Below, one piece after another: positions 34,521 to 44,114 of a DNA stretch of 64,000 bases (positions are counted from its first letter, which is position 1; each line of letters starts with the position of its first letter). Both the position numbers and the translations under genes were made by a program. The notes beneath the pieces are model-generated. The model worked only from the letters and a program-made list of their open reading frames with translations, ran no database searches and was not told where the DNA came from. The stretch is from Methylosinus trichosporium OB3b (GTDB taxonomy: Bacteria; Pseudomonadota; Alphaproteobacteria; Rhizobiales; Beijerinckiaceae), in the NCBI RefSeq assembly GCF_002752655.1, contig NZ_CP023737.1, positions 620,001-684,000 of the forward strand. Direction: 5' to 3'.

Positions 34521-36992
34521 ATGACTTCAATGACGCGAGACGCTCGGCTCATGCTCGATGGAGAATGTCGACTCATGCTCGAGGACGGCTGGTCCTTCGC
34601 CATCGATGAGAGCGGCGCCTGGACCGATCCCGCCGCCATTCCGCCCGACGCCCTCTGGCGCCCGGCGCGCGTTCCCGGCACGCTGGCGCAGGCGCTGCTG
34701 GAGGCCGGCGCAACGCTCGAGACTCTGCCCGCGCTCGATAAGCTCGACGCCTGGTATGCGACGAGCTTCACCATCGACGCGCCGACGGAGCTGCATCTGC
34801 ACGGACTCGCCAGCATCGCCGATGTCTTTCTGAACGGCGCGCTCGTCCTGCGCTCCGACAATATGTTTCACATGCATGAGATCGCGGTCGCGTCTCCCGG
34901 GCGCTATGCGCTGCACATCGCTTTCCGCTCGGTCGAGCGCGAGATCGCGACGAGAAGCGGGCGCGCGCGCTGGCGTCCGCGCATGATCGTCCCGGCCGGC
35001 CTGCGCGCCATTCGCACCACCGCGCTGGGCCGCCTGCCCGGCTTCGCGCCACCGACGCCGCCGGTTGGACCGTGGCGCGGCGTCGAGCTGATCGCGCCCG
35101 ATCCGCTCCGTCCAACAGACACGCGAATGCGCGCCTCGATCGAGGACGGCGTTCCGACCTTACGCGTCGCGCTCGATTTCGGGCAGCCGCCTCGAGGCGC
35201 CGCGCGGCTCGCCTGCGCCGGCGGCGAAGCGGACTTCGTGCGCGCGTCGGATCGGCGTCTCGAAGCGACGCTGCGCCTACCGGAGGCGCCCCTTTGGACT
35301 CCGCATACGCATGGCGTTCCGCATCTTCACGCGGTCGAGGCGCGCATCGGCGATCGTCGCCTCGATCTCGGCCGCGTCGGCTTTCGCGACATTCGCGTCG
35401 ATCGCGGCGCCGACGGGCGTGACTTCGCGGTCTTCGTCAATGATCTGCCGATCTTCTGTCGCGGCGCCTGCTGGACCGCGGCGGACGCCGCGTCGCTGAC
35501 CGGCCGGCGCGAGGACTGCGCGCCTCTGCTCGTCGCCATGCGCGACGCCGGCATGAACATGGTGCGCGTGCCCGGCGTCACTCTCTATGAAAGCGATGAC
35601 TTCTACGATCTCTGCGACGAATTGGGGATCATGGTCTGGCAGGATTTCGCCTTCGCCAATTTCGATTATCCGATTCAAGACGACGCCTTTCGCGCCAGCG
35701 TCGAGCGCGAGGCGACGCAATTCCTCACTCGTGCGCAGTCGTCGCCGGCGCTCGCTATTCTCTGCGGCGGCAGCGAGGTCTACCAGCAGGCGTCGATGCT
35801 CGGCCTCGCGGAAGCGAAATGGCGCTCGCCGCTCTTCGACGAGCTGCTGCCGCGCCTCGCGCGCGAGCTGCGCCCGGATGTCGCCTATGTCGAGAACTCG
35901 CCTTGCGGCGGCGCCCTGCCCTTTCATTCGGACAGCGGCGTCGCGCATTATTACGGCGTCGGCGCCTATCGCCGCGCTTTGACCGACGCGCGCCGCGCCG
36001 ATGTACGCTTCGCCTCCGAATGCCTGGGGTTTTCCTGCGTGCCCGAAGATGCGTCGCTGGCGCGCGACTTCGGCGCGGAGCCGCTCTCCTCGCCGCTCTA
36101 TTCGACGCGCATTCCGCGCGACATGGGCGCGCTGCAGACCTTCGGCGAGGTGACCGAGCATTACATGCGCAGGCTCTACGATTGCGATCCGGACGCGCTG
36201 CGCGCGAATGATCCCGCGCTCTATCTCGACATCGCTCGCGCCGCCGTGGCCGAGGCGATGGAGGCGGCGATCGGCGAATGGCGGCGCGCCGGCTCGACGA
36301 CGCATGGCGCGCTCGTGTGGTTCTTGAAGGATTTGTGGCCGTCGCCGGGCTGGGGCGTCATCGACGCGCATGGCGAGCCGAAATCGGCCTATCACGCATT
36401 GAAGCGCGCCTTTCGGCCGCTGTCGCTCATCCTCACCGACGAAGGCGTCAATGGCCTCGTCGCGCATCTGCGCAACGACACGCCGCGGCGCTTCGCCGGC
36501 GCCGTGACGCTCTCCTGCTATCGCGACGGCAGAGTGAAGGTGATGCAGGCGACGAAACCGGTCGCGGTCGAGCCGCACAGCGTCGTCACGCTGCGGGATG
36601 TGGAGTTCTGGGGCGGCTTCTTCGACACGACGCTGGCCTATGGCTTCGGTCCGCCGTCGCATGACGTCATTCACGCCTGCTTCGTCGCGGATGCGAGCGG
36701 CGAGACGATCGACGCCTTTCAATTTCCGCTCGGCCGCAGCGCGGCGAAAGCGACGCTCGGCCTGCGCGCCGAGCTCGTCGCGGACGAGAACGGCTATGAC
36801 TTGGCGCTGTCGACCGAGGCCGCGGCGCAATCGCTGAAGATCGCGGCGGAGGATTTCCGCCCGACGGAAAATTGGCTGCATCTCGCGCCCGGCGCGACAC
36901 GCCGCATTCGGCTGCTCCCGCGCCGCGCCGACGCGCGGCGGCCGAAGGGCTCTGTCTCGGCGTTGAACGGAGAAACGGTCGGCTTCGGCTGA
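34521..36992 (+). CDS. glycoside hydrolase family 2-like protein (beta-mannosidase-like)
   Basis: About 823 residues. An N-terminal jelly-roll sugar-binding domain (WRPARVPGTLAQAL, LHLHGLASIADVFLNG), an immunoglobulin-like domain, a TIM barrel (GACWTAADAASLTG, MVRVPGVTLYESDDFYDLCD, GIMVWQDFAFANFDYP) and C-terminal beta domains follow the GH2 mannosidase order. The acid/base Glu lies in ILCGGSEVYQQ, where family members usually have Asn before Glu, and the nucleophile Glu in FASECLGFS. The substrate is unknown. No signal peptide is seen, so it appears cytoplasmic. Starts at 34521, 34551 and 34575 are all in frame with weak ribosome sites. It follows the DUF1839 gene after a repeat. Confidence 0.83.
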   Translation: MTSMTRDARLMLDGECRLMLEDGWSFAIDESGAWTDPAAIPPDALWRPARVPGTLAQALLEAGATLETLPALDKLDAWYATSFTIDAPTELHLHGLASIADVFLNGALVLRSDNMFHMHEIAVASPGRYALHIAFRSVEREIATRSGRARWRPRMIVPAGLRAIRTTALGRLPGFAPPTPPVGPWRGVELIAPDPLRPTDTRMRASIEDGVPTLRVALDFGQPPRGAARLACAGGEADFVRASDRRLEATLRLPEAPLWTPHTHGVPHLHAVEARIGDRRLDLGRVGFRDIRVDRGADGRDFAVFVNDLPIFCRGACWTAADAASLTGRREDCAPLLVAMRDAGMNMVRVPGVTLYESDDFYDLCDELGIMVWQDFAFANFDYPIQDDAFRASVEREATQFLTRAQSSPALAILCGGSEVYQQASMLGLAEAKWRSPLFDELLPRLARELRPDVAYVENSPCGGALPFHSDSGVAHYYGVGAYRRALTDARRADVRFASECLGFSCVPEDASLARDFGAEPLSSPLYSTRIPRDMGALQTFGEVTEHYMRRLYDCDPDALRANDPALYLDIARAAVAEAMEAAIGEWRRAGSTTHGALVWFLKDLWPSPGWGVIDAHGEPKSAYHALKRAFRPLSLILTDEGVNGLVAHLRNDTPRRFAGAVTLSCYRDGRVKVMQATKPVAVEPHSVVTLRDVEFWGGFFDTTLAYGFGPPSHDVIHACFVADASGETIDAFQFPLGRSAAKATLGLRAELVADENGYDLALSTEAAAQSLKIAAEDFRPTENWLHLAPGATRRIRLLPRRADARRPKGSVSALNGETVGFG

Positions 36993-36995
36993 GCG

Positions 36996-37694
36996 TCACG
37001 CCGCCGCGGCGGCGGGAAAGGCGAGACGCACCAGCGTGCCCGCCTCCAAGCGACGCAGCTCCAGCTCCCCGCGCAGCTGGCGGGCGATGCCGCGCATCAG
37101 CTCTATGCCGTGGCCGCGCTGGCAGCGCGTCGGATCGAAGCCGACGCCCGAATCGACCACGGTCAGCTCGAGGCCATCATCGCCGAAGCGACGCAATTGC
37201 GCGGAAATCTGCCCCTCGACGCCGCCGGGGAAGGCGTGCTTCATCGCATTGGTGACGGCCTCCACGTAAACGAGGCCGACGCATTGGGCGCGGCGATAAT
37301 CGAGATGAATGTCCTCGTCGGCGGCCAGATCGCCGACGATGCGGTCGTCGAACGCCTTGCGCCGCGCCTCCGACAACGCCCAGAGATAATCGTCCATGCG
37401 GATGTCAGAGGCTCCGTCCTCGTCGAGCGCATTGTGCAGCGCCGCCGCGCTGCGCAGCCGCATGGCGCAGCCGGCGCAGCCTTCCGGCTGGTCGAGCCGC
37501 CGGGACTGCGCGGAGATCAGAGTGGCGAGTCCCTGCAGGTCGTTGCGGATCCGATGGCGCAGCTCGTGATAGCGTTCGCGCTCCAGCCGCAGCTCTTCCT
37601 CGGCCTCGGCGAGGCGCGCCTCCAGCTCGGCGATCTTCGCCTCGCTGTTCCCGGCCATGTCGCCGGCCATTGTGGCGCCGACTGTGTCCTTCAT
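36996..37694 (-). CDS. HisKA_2/HWE-type sensor histidine kinase
   Basis: 232 residues: an N-terminal coiled coil (residues about 20-50, Glu/Ala/Arg-rich), the phosphoacceptor His in YHELRHRIRNDLQGLATL, then an ATPase domain with YVEAVTNAMKHAFPGG, VVDSGVGFD and RGHGIELM. There is no membrane helix and no recognisable input domain beyond the coiled coil, so it is cytoplasmic. A CAGC motif after the phosphoacceptor helix is unusual. A GGAGGA ribosome site precedes the ATG at 37694. No response regulator gene lies next to it. It is convergent with the GH2-like gene, with 3 bases between. Confidence 0.87.
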   Translation of the reverse strand: MKDTVGATMAGDMAGNSEAKIAELEARLAEAEEELRLERERYHELRHRIRNDLQGLATLISAQSRRLDQPEGCAGCAMRLRSAAALHNALDEDGASDIRMDDYLWALSEARRKAFDDRIVGDLAADEDIHLDYRRAQCVGLVYVEAVTNAMKHAFPGGVEGQISAQLRRFGDDGLELTVVDSGVGFDPTRCQRGHGIELMRGIARQLRGELELRRLEAGTLVRLAFPAAAAA

Positions 37695-37868
37695 CTGCCG
37701 GATGTCCTCCGCGGCGAAATCGCCTATCGAACCGGCCTGCTTTAGAACAAGTAAAGCACAGTGGAGCGATGTCAATCCGTCCGATCTCCGCTCGCGCGCC
37801 GTGCGAGGGTCCATGCCGTGCGAGGGTCCATTGACCGCTGGCGCGCCGCCGCCTATCTTGGTCGGACC

Positions 37869-38261
37869 GTGACCCAGCAGAGCGACAAATCCAGGCAGTA
37901 TGGACAGACGGCGGCGACGCTGCTCGTCGCCTATTTGTTCGTGCTGCAGGGCATCGCCCTCGGTCTCTCGATCGGCGCCAGAGCCGGCCAAGGCGCTCTC
38001 GGCGGCGCCGTCTGTCTGACGGCGCGCGCGAGCGTCGACAATCGATCGCAAGCGCCGCGTCCCGCCTCGCATGGCATGGACGCCTGCTGCCTGCAGCATT
38101 GCTCGGGCCTGGACGGAGGGGTGGTCGCAGCCGGCCCCGCCTATCAAGCTCCGGCCGCGCAATACGCCAGCCTGCTGTCGCCGCCGCGCGAGACGATTCT
38201 CCTCCCTCGACGGGAGGTTCTGCCCCTGGGGGCTCGGGCGCCGCCGTCGCGCGTCGCCTGA
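37869..38261 (+). CDS. small DUF2946-like membrane/secreted protein
   Basis: About 130 residues from a GTG: a hydrophobic N-terminal helix (AATLLVAYLFVLQGIALGLS) and a Cys/His motif, MDACCLQHCSG, in a sequence layout like DUF2946. The C-terminus is Pro/Arg-rich. Start assignment is tentative because no strong ribosome site is seen; an ATG at 37761 is in frame. It is divergent from the histidine kinase. Confidence 0.5.
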   Translation: MTQQSDKSRQYGQTAATLLVAYLFVLQGIALGLSIGARAGQGALGGAVCLTARASVDNRSQAPRPASHGMDACCLQHCSGLDGGVVAAGPAYQAPAAQYASLLSPPRETILLPRREVLPLGARAPPSRVA

Positions 38262-38432
38262 TTGCGGCCGAAGGCTGCGCCCAGCGCGCCTTCTTCCCCC
38301 GTCGTTCGGGCAGAAGGCGCAATCCCCCATATGAGAACTCTTCAACTGTGCTCGATCTGACGGCGTGACCTGCGCATAGAGAGCGCGAGACCGTAGATCG
38401 GCGTCGAGAGTTCGCCGAAAGGCAGTGACAAC

Positions 38433-38816
38433 ATGAATTCGCAAATTTCCGCCAAAGGGCGACGCTCCGCCCGCGGCGCCGCGCGAGCAGCGACCGCACA
38501 GGACTCATCCTCCGCTTCGAGTCGCCCGGTCGAGGTGCTGGAGACCTATTTCGGCGCCGATGGACGGCCGGTGAAGCGCAAGAGCATCGGCGCCGCGCGC
38601 GTGGCGCGCCGCTATGACGAGCGCGGCAACAAGGTCGAGGAGGCGTATTTCGGCGCCGACGGCAAGCCGACGCTGCGCAAGGGGCTCCGCGTCGCCCGAA
38701 TCGCCTGGCGCTATGACGACCGCGGCCGGCAGATCGACGCCTTCTTCTTCGGCGCCGATGGCGAGCCGATCCACAAGGGCGCCGCCGCGCGCGAGCGCGC
38801 GCTCGAGGACGCCTGA
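38433..38816 (+). CDS. tandem-repeat protein, FGADG repeats
   Basis: 127 residues. After a basic, Ser/Ala-rich N-terminus, it has about 2.5 copies of a 33-residue repeat: YFGADGRPVKRKSIGAARVA with RRYDERGNKVEEA, then YFGADGKPTLRKGLRVARIA with WRYDDRGRQIDAF, then FFGADGEPIHKG. The pattern (aromatic-FGADG-x-P and RYDxRG) is reminiscent of YD/Rhs-like beta repeats. No signal peptide is evident. Function unknown. It lies alone between two convergent or divergent units. Confidence 0.72.
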   Translation: MNSQISAKGRRSARGAARAATAQDSSSASSRPVEVLETYFGADGRPVKRKSIGAARVARRYDERGNKVEEAYFGADGKPTLRKGLRVARIAWRYDDRGRQIDAFFFGADGEPIHKGAAARERALEDA

Positions 38817-38933
38817 CACGAGCGATGGCGCGAGCCTTTCGAGGGTTCGCGCGTCCTCACGAAGAAGAGCGAGCCTGAAGGCTCCCGGTCCAGAGACAGC
38901 GCCGTGGACCGCGAGCCTCGGCCTCGCTTCTTT

Positions 38934-39614
38934 TCAGCTGTTGACCAGAGCGATGGCGAAACCGTCCCAGCCCTTGGAGCCGACGGTCTGGATCGCGGTC
39001 GCGGTGACGCGCGGCTCGGCCGACATGGCGTCGAACAAGGCCCGCGCGCCCTGCGCCATCGCGTCGCCCTGAGCGTCGAGCACCGTCCCCTCGCGCACGA
39101 CATTGTCGACGATGATGAGGCTTCCTGGCCGCGAGAGCTTCAACGCCCAGCGGAAATAATTCGCGTTGTTGGGCTTGTCGGCGTCGATGAAGGCGAGGTC
39201 GAACGGCCCCGCCCCCTCGCTCTCCAGCTTGGGCAGCGCATCGAGCGCCGGGCCGACGCGAATCTCGACGCGGTCGCGCACGCCCGCCCGCTCGAGATTG
39301 GCGGCGGCGACATCGGCGTTGCGCTGCTCGAGCTCCAGCGTCACCACGCGCCCGCCTTCGGCGAGGGCGCGGGCGAGAAAGATCGTGCTGTAGCCGCCGA
39401 GCGCGCCGACCTCGAGGATCTTCCGCGCGCCGATCGAGCGGGCGAGGAGATGCAGCAGCTTGCCTTGCGCCGCCGAGACGTCGATCGCCGGCAGGCCCGC
39501 CGCTGCATTGGCGGCCAGCGCCCCTTCGAGCGCCGCATCGGCTTTGACGAGACGCTCGGCGATATAGGCGTCGACCGCGCTCCAGCTTTCGGAAGATCCG
39601 CTATCGGAAGACAT
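38934..39614 (-). CDS. class I SAM-dependent O-methyltransferase
   Basis: 226 residues of the caffeoyl-CoA/catechol O-methyltransferase type. ILEVGALGGYSTIFLARAL is the SAM glycine loop; LAFIDADKPNNANYFRWAL contains the Asp/Lys/Asn metal and catalytic cluster, and IIVDNVVREG completes it. The substrate is not predictable. The ATG at 39614 has a GGGGAG ribosome site. It lies 34 bases downstream of the ferredoxin reductase gene in the same direction and may be co-transcribed. Confidence 0.9.
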   Translation of the reverse strand: MSSDSGSSESWSAVDAYIAERLVKADAALEGALAANAAAGLPAIDVSAAQGKLLHLLARSIGARKILEVGALGGYSTIFLARALAEGGRVVTLELEQRNADVAAANLERAGVRDRVEIRVGPALDALPKLESEGAGPFDLAFIDADKPNNANYFRWALKLSRPGSLIIVDNVVREGTVLDAQGDAMAQGARALFDAMSAEPRVTATAIQTVGSKGWDGFAIALVNS

Positions 39615-39648
39615 GGCGCTTCGCTCCCCCGCTCGACCCAAGCTCGGA

Positions 39649-40999
<1,351 letters not shown>

Positions 41000-41389
41000 T
41001 CACCCCTGCTGGCCGGGCGTCGTCACGACCAGCCCGTCGAGCTCCGGGCGCACGGTGATCTGGCAGCTGAGGCGCGAATTGGGCTTCACCTCGAAGGCGA
41101 AGTCCAGCATGTCCTCCTCCATCTGCGAGGGCTTGCCGGTCTTCTCGGTCCAGGCCTCGTCGACATAGACATGGCAGGTCGCGCAGGCGCAGGCGCCGCC
41201 GCATTCGGCGGGCAGCTCGGGAATGTCGTTGCGGCGCGCGGTCTCCATCACCGTGGAGCCGGTCTCGCCCTCGACGGTGCGGGCCTGACCATGCGAATCG
41301 ATGAAGGTGATCTTCGCCTTGGTCGGGGCTCCGCCGCCCGGCTCGGCGCCATAGCGGGTCACTTGCTCATCGAGGCAGGTCTTCACCAT
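41000..41389 (-). CDS. 2Fe-2S ferredoxin, adrenodoxin/Isc type
   Basis: 129 residues. Cluster ligands are in [13 protein letters not shown] (C-x5-C-x2-C) and [28 protein letters not shown] is typical for the vertebrate-like/Isc ferredoxins of alphaproteobacteria. An extra N-terminal 25 residues ([20 protein letters not shown]) precede the core domain, with one Cys. It should accept electrons from the nearby NADPH-dependent reductase. The start at 41389 is chosen over 41458 because the added residues would be non-native. Confidence 0.92.
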   Translation of the reverse strand: MVKTCLDEQVTRYGAEPGGGAPTKAKITFIDSHGQARTVEGETGSTVMETARRNDIPELPAECGGACACATCHVYVDEAWTEKTGKPSQMEEDMLDFAFEVKPNSRLSCQITVRPELDGLVVTTPGQQG

Positions 41390-41533
41390 GATCTCTGGTC
41401 TCTCGCTTGACGCGGTCGATGCTTCGACCGATCGCCGCTCTTCGCATCGGCCGTTCACCTAGCATCGGCGCAGCGAGCGCGCCAGTGTTTCCTCAGGCGC
41501 GGCGGAGCAATCGGATGAAGCAAAAAAACCCGA

Positions 41534-41653
41534 CCCTCGTCCTGAGGAGCCGCCGCAGGCGGCGTCTCGAAGGACGGCCGCGGGGCGCAATCAAAGGTTT
41601 CTCCCGTTGCCGTCCTTCGAGACGCCCTCTTCGCGGGCTCCTCAGGACGAGGG
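41534..41653. repeat. dispersed inverted-repeat element family B, copy 2
   Basis: This is nearly identical to the element at 11147-11268, with the same arms, similar internal loop and CCTTCACCCGATTGC following. It lies between the ferredoxin gene and the end of the lipoprotein gene. Confidence 0.85.
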
Positions 41654-41688
41654 TGACGGGACGGTAATCCTTCACCCGATTGCGAGCG

Positions 41689-42264
41689 TCAGACCTGCGC
41701 CGCGGTCCAGCGCACGATCTGCCGCAGCACCGAGGTCAACGCCTCGTCGAGCGCATGAACCGCCGCCGGGCCGGTGGAATGCTCGGCCGGCGCCTCCGCC
41801 GAAAAAATGCGGCCCGGCCCCGTCGCGGCGCCGCGCAGGTCCAGAATTTCGGCGGCGATCTCGACCACCGCCTCGCCGCTCGACACATCGATCTCGAATC
41901 GGCGGATGTCGGTCGAGAGGATGCGCTCGGCCGCCTGCCCCGGGCGCACGACGAAGCCGGTCTTGCGGCCGCGGTCGAAGGCGGCGATGAGCCGCGCCTG
42001 CACCAGCCGCGGCAGGCGGTCGACCCATTGCGCCTCGGCGAGATGGGCGAGCCCGTTCGGCCCGGTGCGGATGACGATGCGATCGGAATCGACGGGCTGG
42101 ATCGCATGCGGCTCGGCGACCGCCAGCGTGCGGCGCAGCGGCCGCGCCGCGACTCCCTCGCCGAGCGCGCTCGACAGATCGAAGCTCTCGCGCTGCGGCG
42201 CCCCGGAGCAGGCCGCGACGGCGAGCGCGAGCAGAACTGCGGGCGCCGCTTTCGACGGCGTCAT
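41689..42264 (-). CDS. ABC-type transport auxiliary lipoprotein
   Basis: 191 residues. A lipoprotein signal (VLLALAVAACSG, lipobox Cys19) precedes a PqiC/DUF330-type domain (VRTGPNGLAHLAEAQWVDRL, LVQARLIAAFDRG, DIRRFEIDVSSGEAVVEI). Such lipoproteins accompany Mla/MCE phospholipid transport systems and reach across the periplasm. Here the MlaEFD genes lie upstream on the same strand but separated by 1.85 kb. AAAGGGTGA lies before the ATG. Confidence 0.88.
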   Translation of the reverse strand: MTPSKAAPAVLLALAVAACSGAPQRESFDLSSALGEGVAARPLRRTLAVAEPHAIQPVDSDRIVIRTGPNGLAHLAEAQWVDRLPRLVQARLIAAFDRGRKTGFVVRPGQAAERILSTDIRRFEIDVSSGEAVVEIAAEILDLRGAATGPGRIFSAEAPAEHSTGPAAVHALDEALTSVLRQIVRWTAAQV

Positions 42265-42437
42265 GAATTCACCCTTTTTTCCAAACCGGCGCGATACTGC
42301 GCCCTCCGCGAACTGTCGGATGAATCGGAGATTACTCGAACGGAGGCGCAGAGCAAAGCGAAGACGCCGCCATGAAAGCTCGCGCTTTCTTCGATCGGCG
42401 TTCGTCGATCGAATCGCACTGGATGGGGCCTTCGGTC

Positions 42438-43196
42438 TCATATCTCCCAAGCCACGATCGATATTGGAAAGTAAAACCGGATTCCGGTCGAGCTGCGCCA
42501 AGCGCCTATGCCGATACGATCGCGCCCTGCGTCTATATCGCTGTCGAACATGGCTGTGAGCGCCGGCAGGTTCGACGCGTCGGCAAGCGCGTCGAGCTGC
42601 GCCTCGAGCCGGTACCCGTCTATCACCACCTCCTTCAACCCGAAGTCCCTGCCGATCTCGCGAATCTGCTCTAAGTCGAGCGCGCACGTGTGGGAAGGAT
42701 CGCGCAGCCGTTCCATCTCGTCATACGCGACCCGAGTCGCGGGTGAGGGCGTCGCATCGATGACGACGATGCGTCCGGCCGGTCGGCAGACCCTCTTCAT
42801 TTCCCCGAGGACAGAGACCGGATCTTTCATGTGATGAAGGCTGTAGCGCGTCGTCACCAGATCGAAGACATCGTCCTCGAATGGCAATGCGACAGCATCG
42901 CCGATGCGCCAAGCCAGATTCGTCAGCCCTTCAGCCCGCTGTCTCGCCTGCGCCTGCGTGATCATCGCAGGCGTGATGTCGACGCCCGTGACGTGGAGCG
43001 CTTGATGCGCGATGGCGCAAGCCAATATGCCGGGACCACAGGCGACGTCGAGCGCCTCGACGCCGGGGCGCAGAGCGCAGGCGTGGATCGTGCGCGCCAT
43101 CGCGCCGGCTTCGGCGTGGATCGGAAGCTGCGCAAAGCGCTCAGCCCAACGGGTAAACTGGTCGACTATCCGGCGTTCGTGCGTGTCCTCGTTCAT
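42438..43196 (-). CDS. class I SAM-dependent methyltransferase (UbiE-like)
   Basis: 252 residues. ALDVACGPGILACAIAHQ is the SAM-binding loop; GVDITPAMITQAQAR, GDAVALPFEDDVFDLVTTRY and RVCRPAGRIVVIDATPSP complete a Methyltransf_11 domain. The substrate is unknown; relatives act on quinones, small acids or resistance targets. A GGGAGAGGG ribosome site marks the ATG at 43196. It is divergent from an AraC-family regulator, which may control it. Confidence 0.9.
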   Translation of the reverse strand: MNEDTHERRIVDQFTRWAERFAQLPIHAEAGAMARTIHACALRPGVEALDVACGPGILACAIAHQALHVTGVDITPAMITQAQARQRAEGLTNLAWRIGDAVALPFEDDVFDLVTTRYSLHHMKDPVSVLGEMKRVCRPAGRIVVIDATPSPATRVAYDEMERLRDPSHTCALDLEQIREIGRDFGLKEVVIDGYRLEAQLDALADASNLPALTAMFDSDIDAGRDRIGIGAWRSSTGIRFYFPISIVAWEI

Positions 43197-43283
43197 CTCG
43201 CCCTCTCCCTTGATGACGAGACGATAGCCACATGCCCGACGACCGGCTAACGTCGTTCGGTCATAAATCAGCGGACAACGGCC

Positions 43284-44111
43284 ATGCGAACGCTCGACGG
43301 CGAAGAGACCCGTCGCATTCTCACCGCCTATGGACTCGATCGTCCCACGGGAATCGGCTTCGCCTTCTGCGATCCCGCGCGGAACGTCTTGTACGATTGG
43401 CACGCGCATGCCTACCATCAGCTGATCTACGCTGTCGACGGCCCCACTCGCATCGAGACGGAGGAGAACCGCTTTGTTCTTTCGAGAACGACAGCCGCCT
43501 GGATACCCTCGGGGACCCACCATCGGACCCTCGTCACCGACGCCGACGCGGTGTCCTTGTATTTCTCGCCGAACGCCGCCGACAAAGAGCCCTCACGCCT
43601 GAAGATCTTCGCCGCCACGCCATTGATGCGGGAAATGATATTTTTCGCGACGCGGTGGAGGCTCGGCGCCGGCGATACGGACCCGTTCGCGCAACACTTC
43701 CTGCGATCACTGGCGCTGCTTTGCTGCGAACAGCCAGAAAGCGAGCAGCCGTTCGTTCTTCCCGGAGCGACCCACCCGGCTATCCGGCGCGCGATCGACT
43801 ACGCTTTCGGCGATCTTGCCGCCGCTACGCAGACCGGAGCCATCGCCGCGGCCGCGCTGTCCGAAAGAACCTTCCGCAGACTGTTCGCCCATGAGACCGG
43901 CTCGAGCTGGCAGGCTTGGCTCGGGCGTGCGCGAATTCTGGCGGCGATGGCGGCCTTATCGAAAGGAGGGCGGGTTACGGACGTCGCAGCCGACGTCGGC
44001 TATTCCTCGCTCAGCGCCTTCGCAAAGGCGTTTTCGCAGATTTGCGGCGAGACGCCCGCGCGATTCAGACGGCGTCGATCGTCGCAGTCCGGATCGATCC
44101 ATCGCCGGTAA
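43284..44111 (+). CDS. AraC family transcriptional regulator
   Basis: 275 residues. An N-terminal cupin-like sensing domain (DWHAHAYHQLIYAVDGPTRI with metal-type His residues, AAWIPSGTHHRT) and a C-terminal AraC/XylS double helix-turn-helix (IAAAALSERTFRRLFAHETG, VTDVAADVGYSSLSAFAKAF, GETPARFRRR). Divergent by 87 bases from the methyltransferase gene, its likely target. Its stop lies 3 bases from the convergent mlaD stop. Confidence 0.92.
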   Translation: MRTLDGEETRRILTAYGLDRPTGIGFAFCDPARNVLYDWHAHAYHQLIYAVDGPTRIETEENRFVLSRTTAAWIPSGTHHRTLVTDADAVSLYFSPNAADKEPSRLKIFAATPLMREMIFFATRWRLGAGDTDPFAQHFLRSLALLCCEQPESEQPFVLPGATHPAIRRAIDYAFGDLAAATQTGAIAAAALSERTFRRLFAHETGSSWQAWLGRARILAAMAALSKGGRVTDVAADVGYSSLSAFAKAFSQICGETPARFRRRRSSQSGSIHRR

Positions 44112-44114
44112 TGC

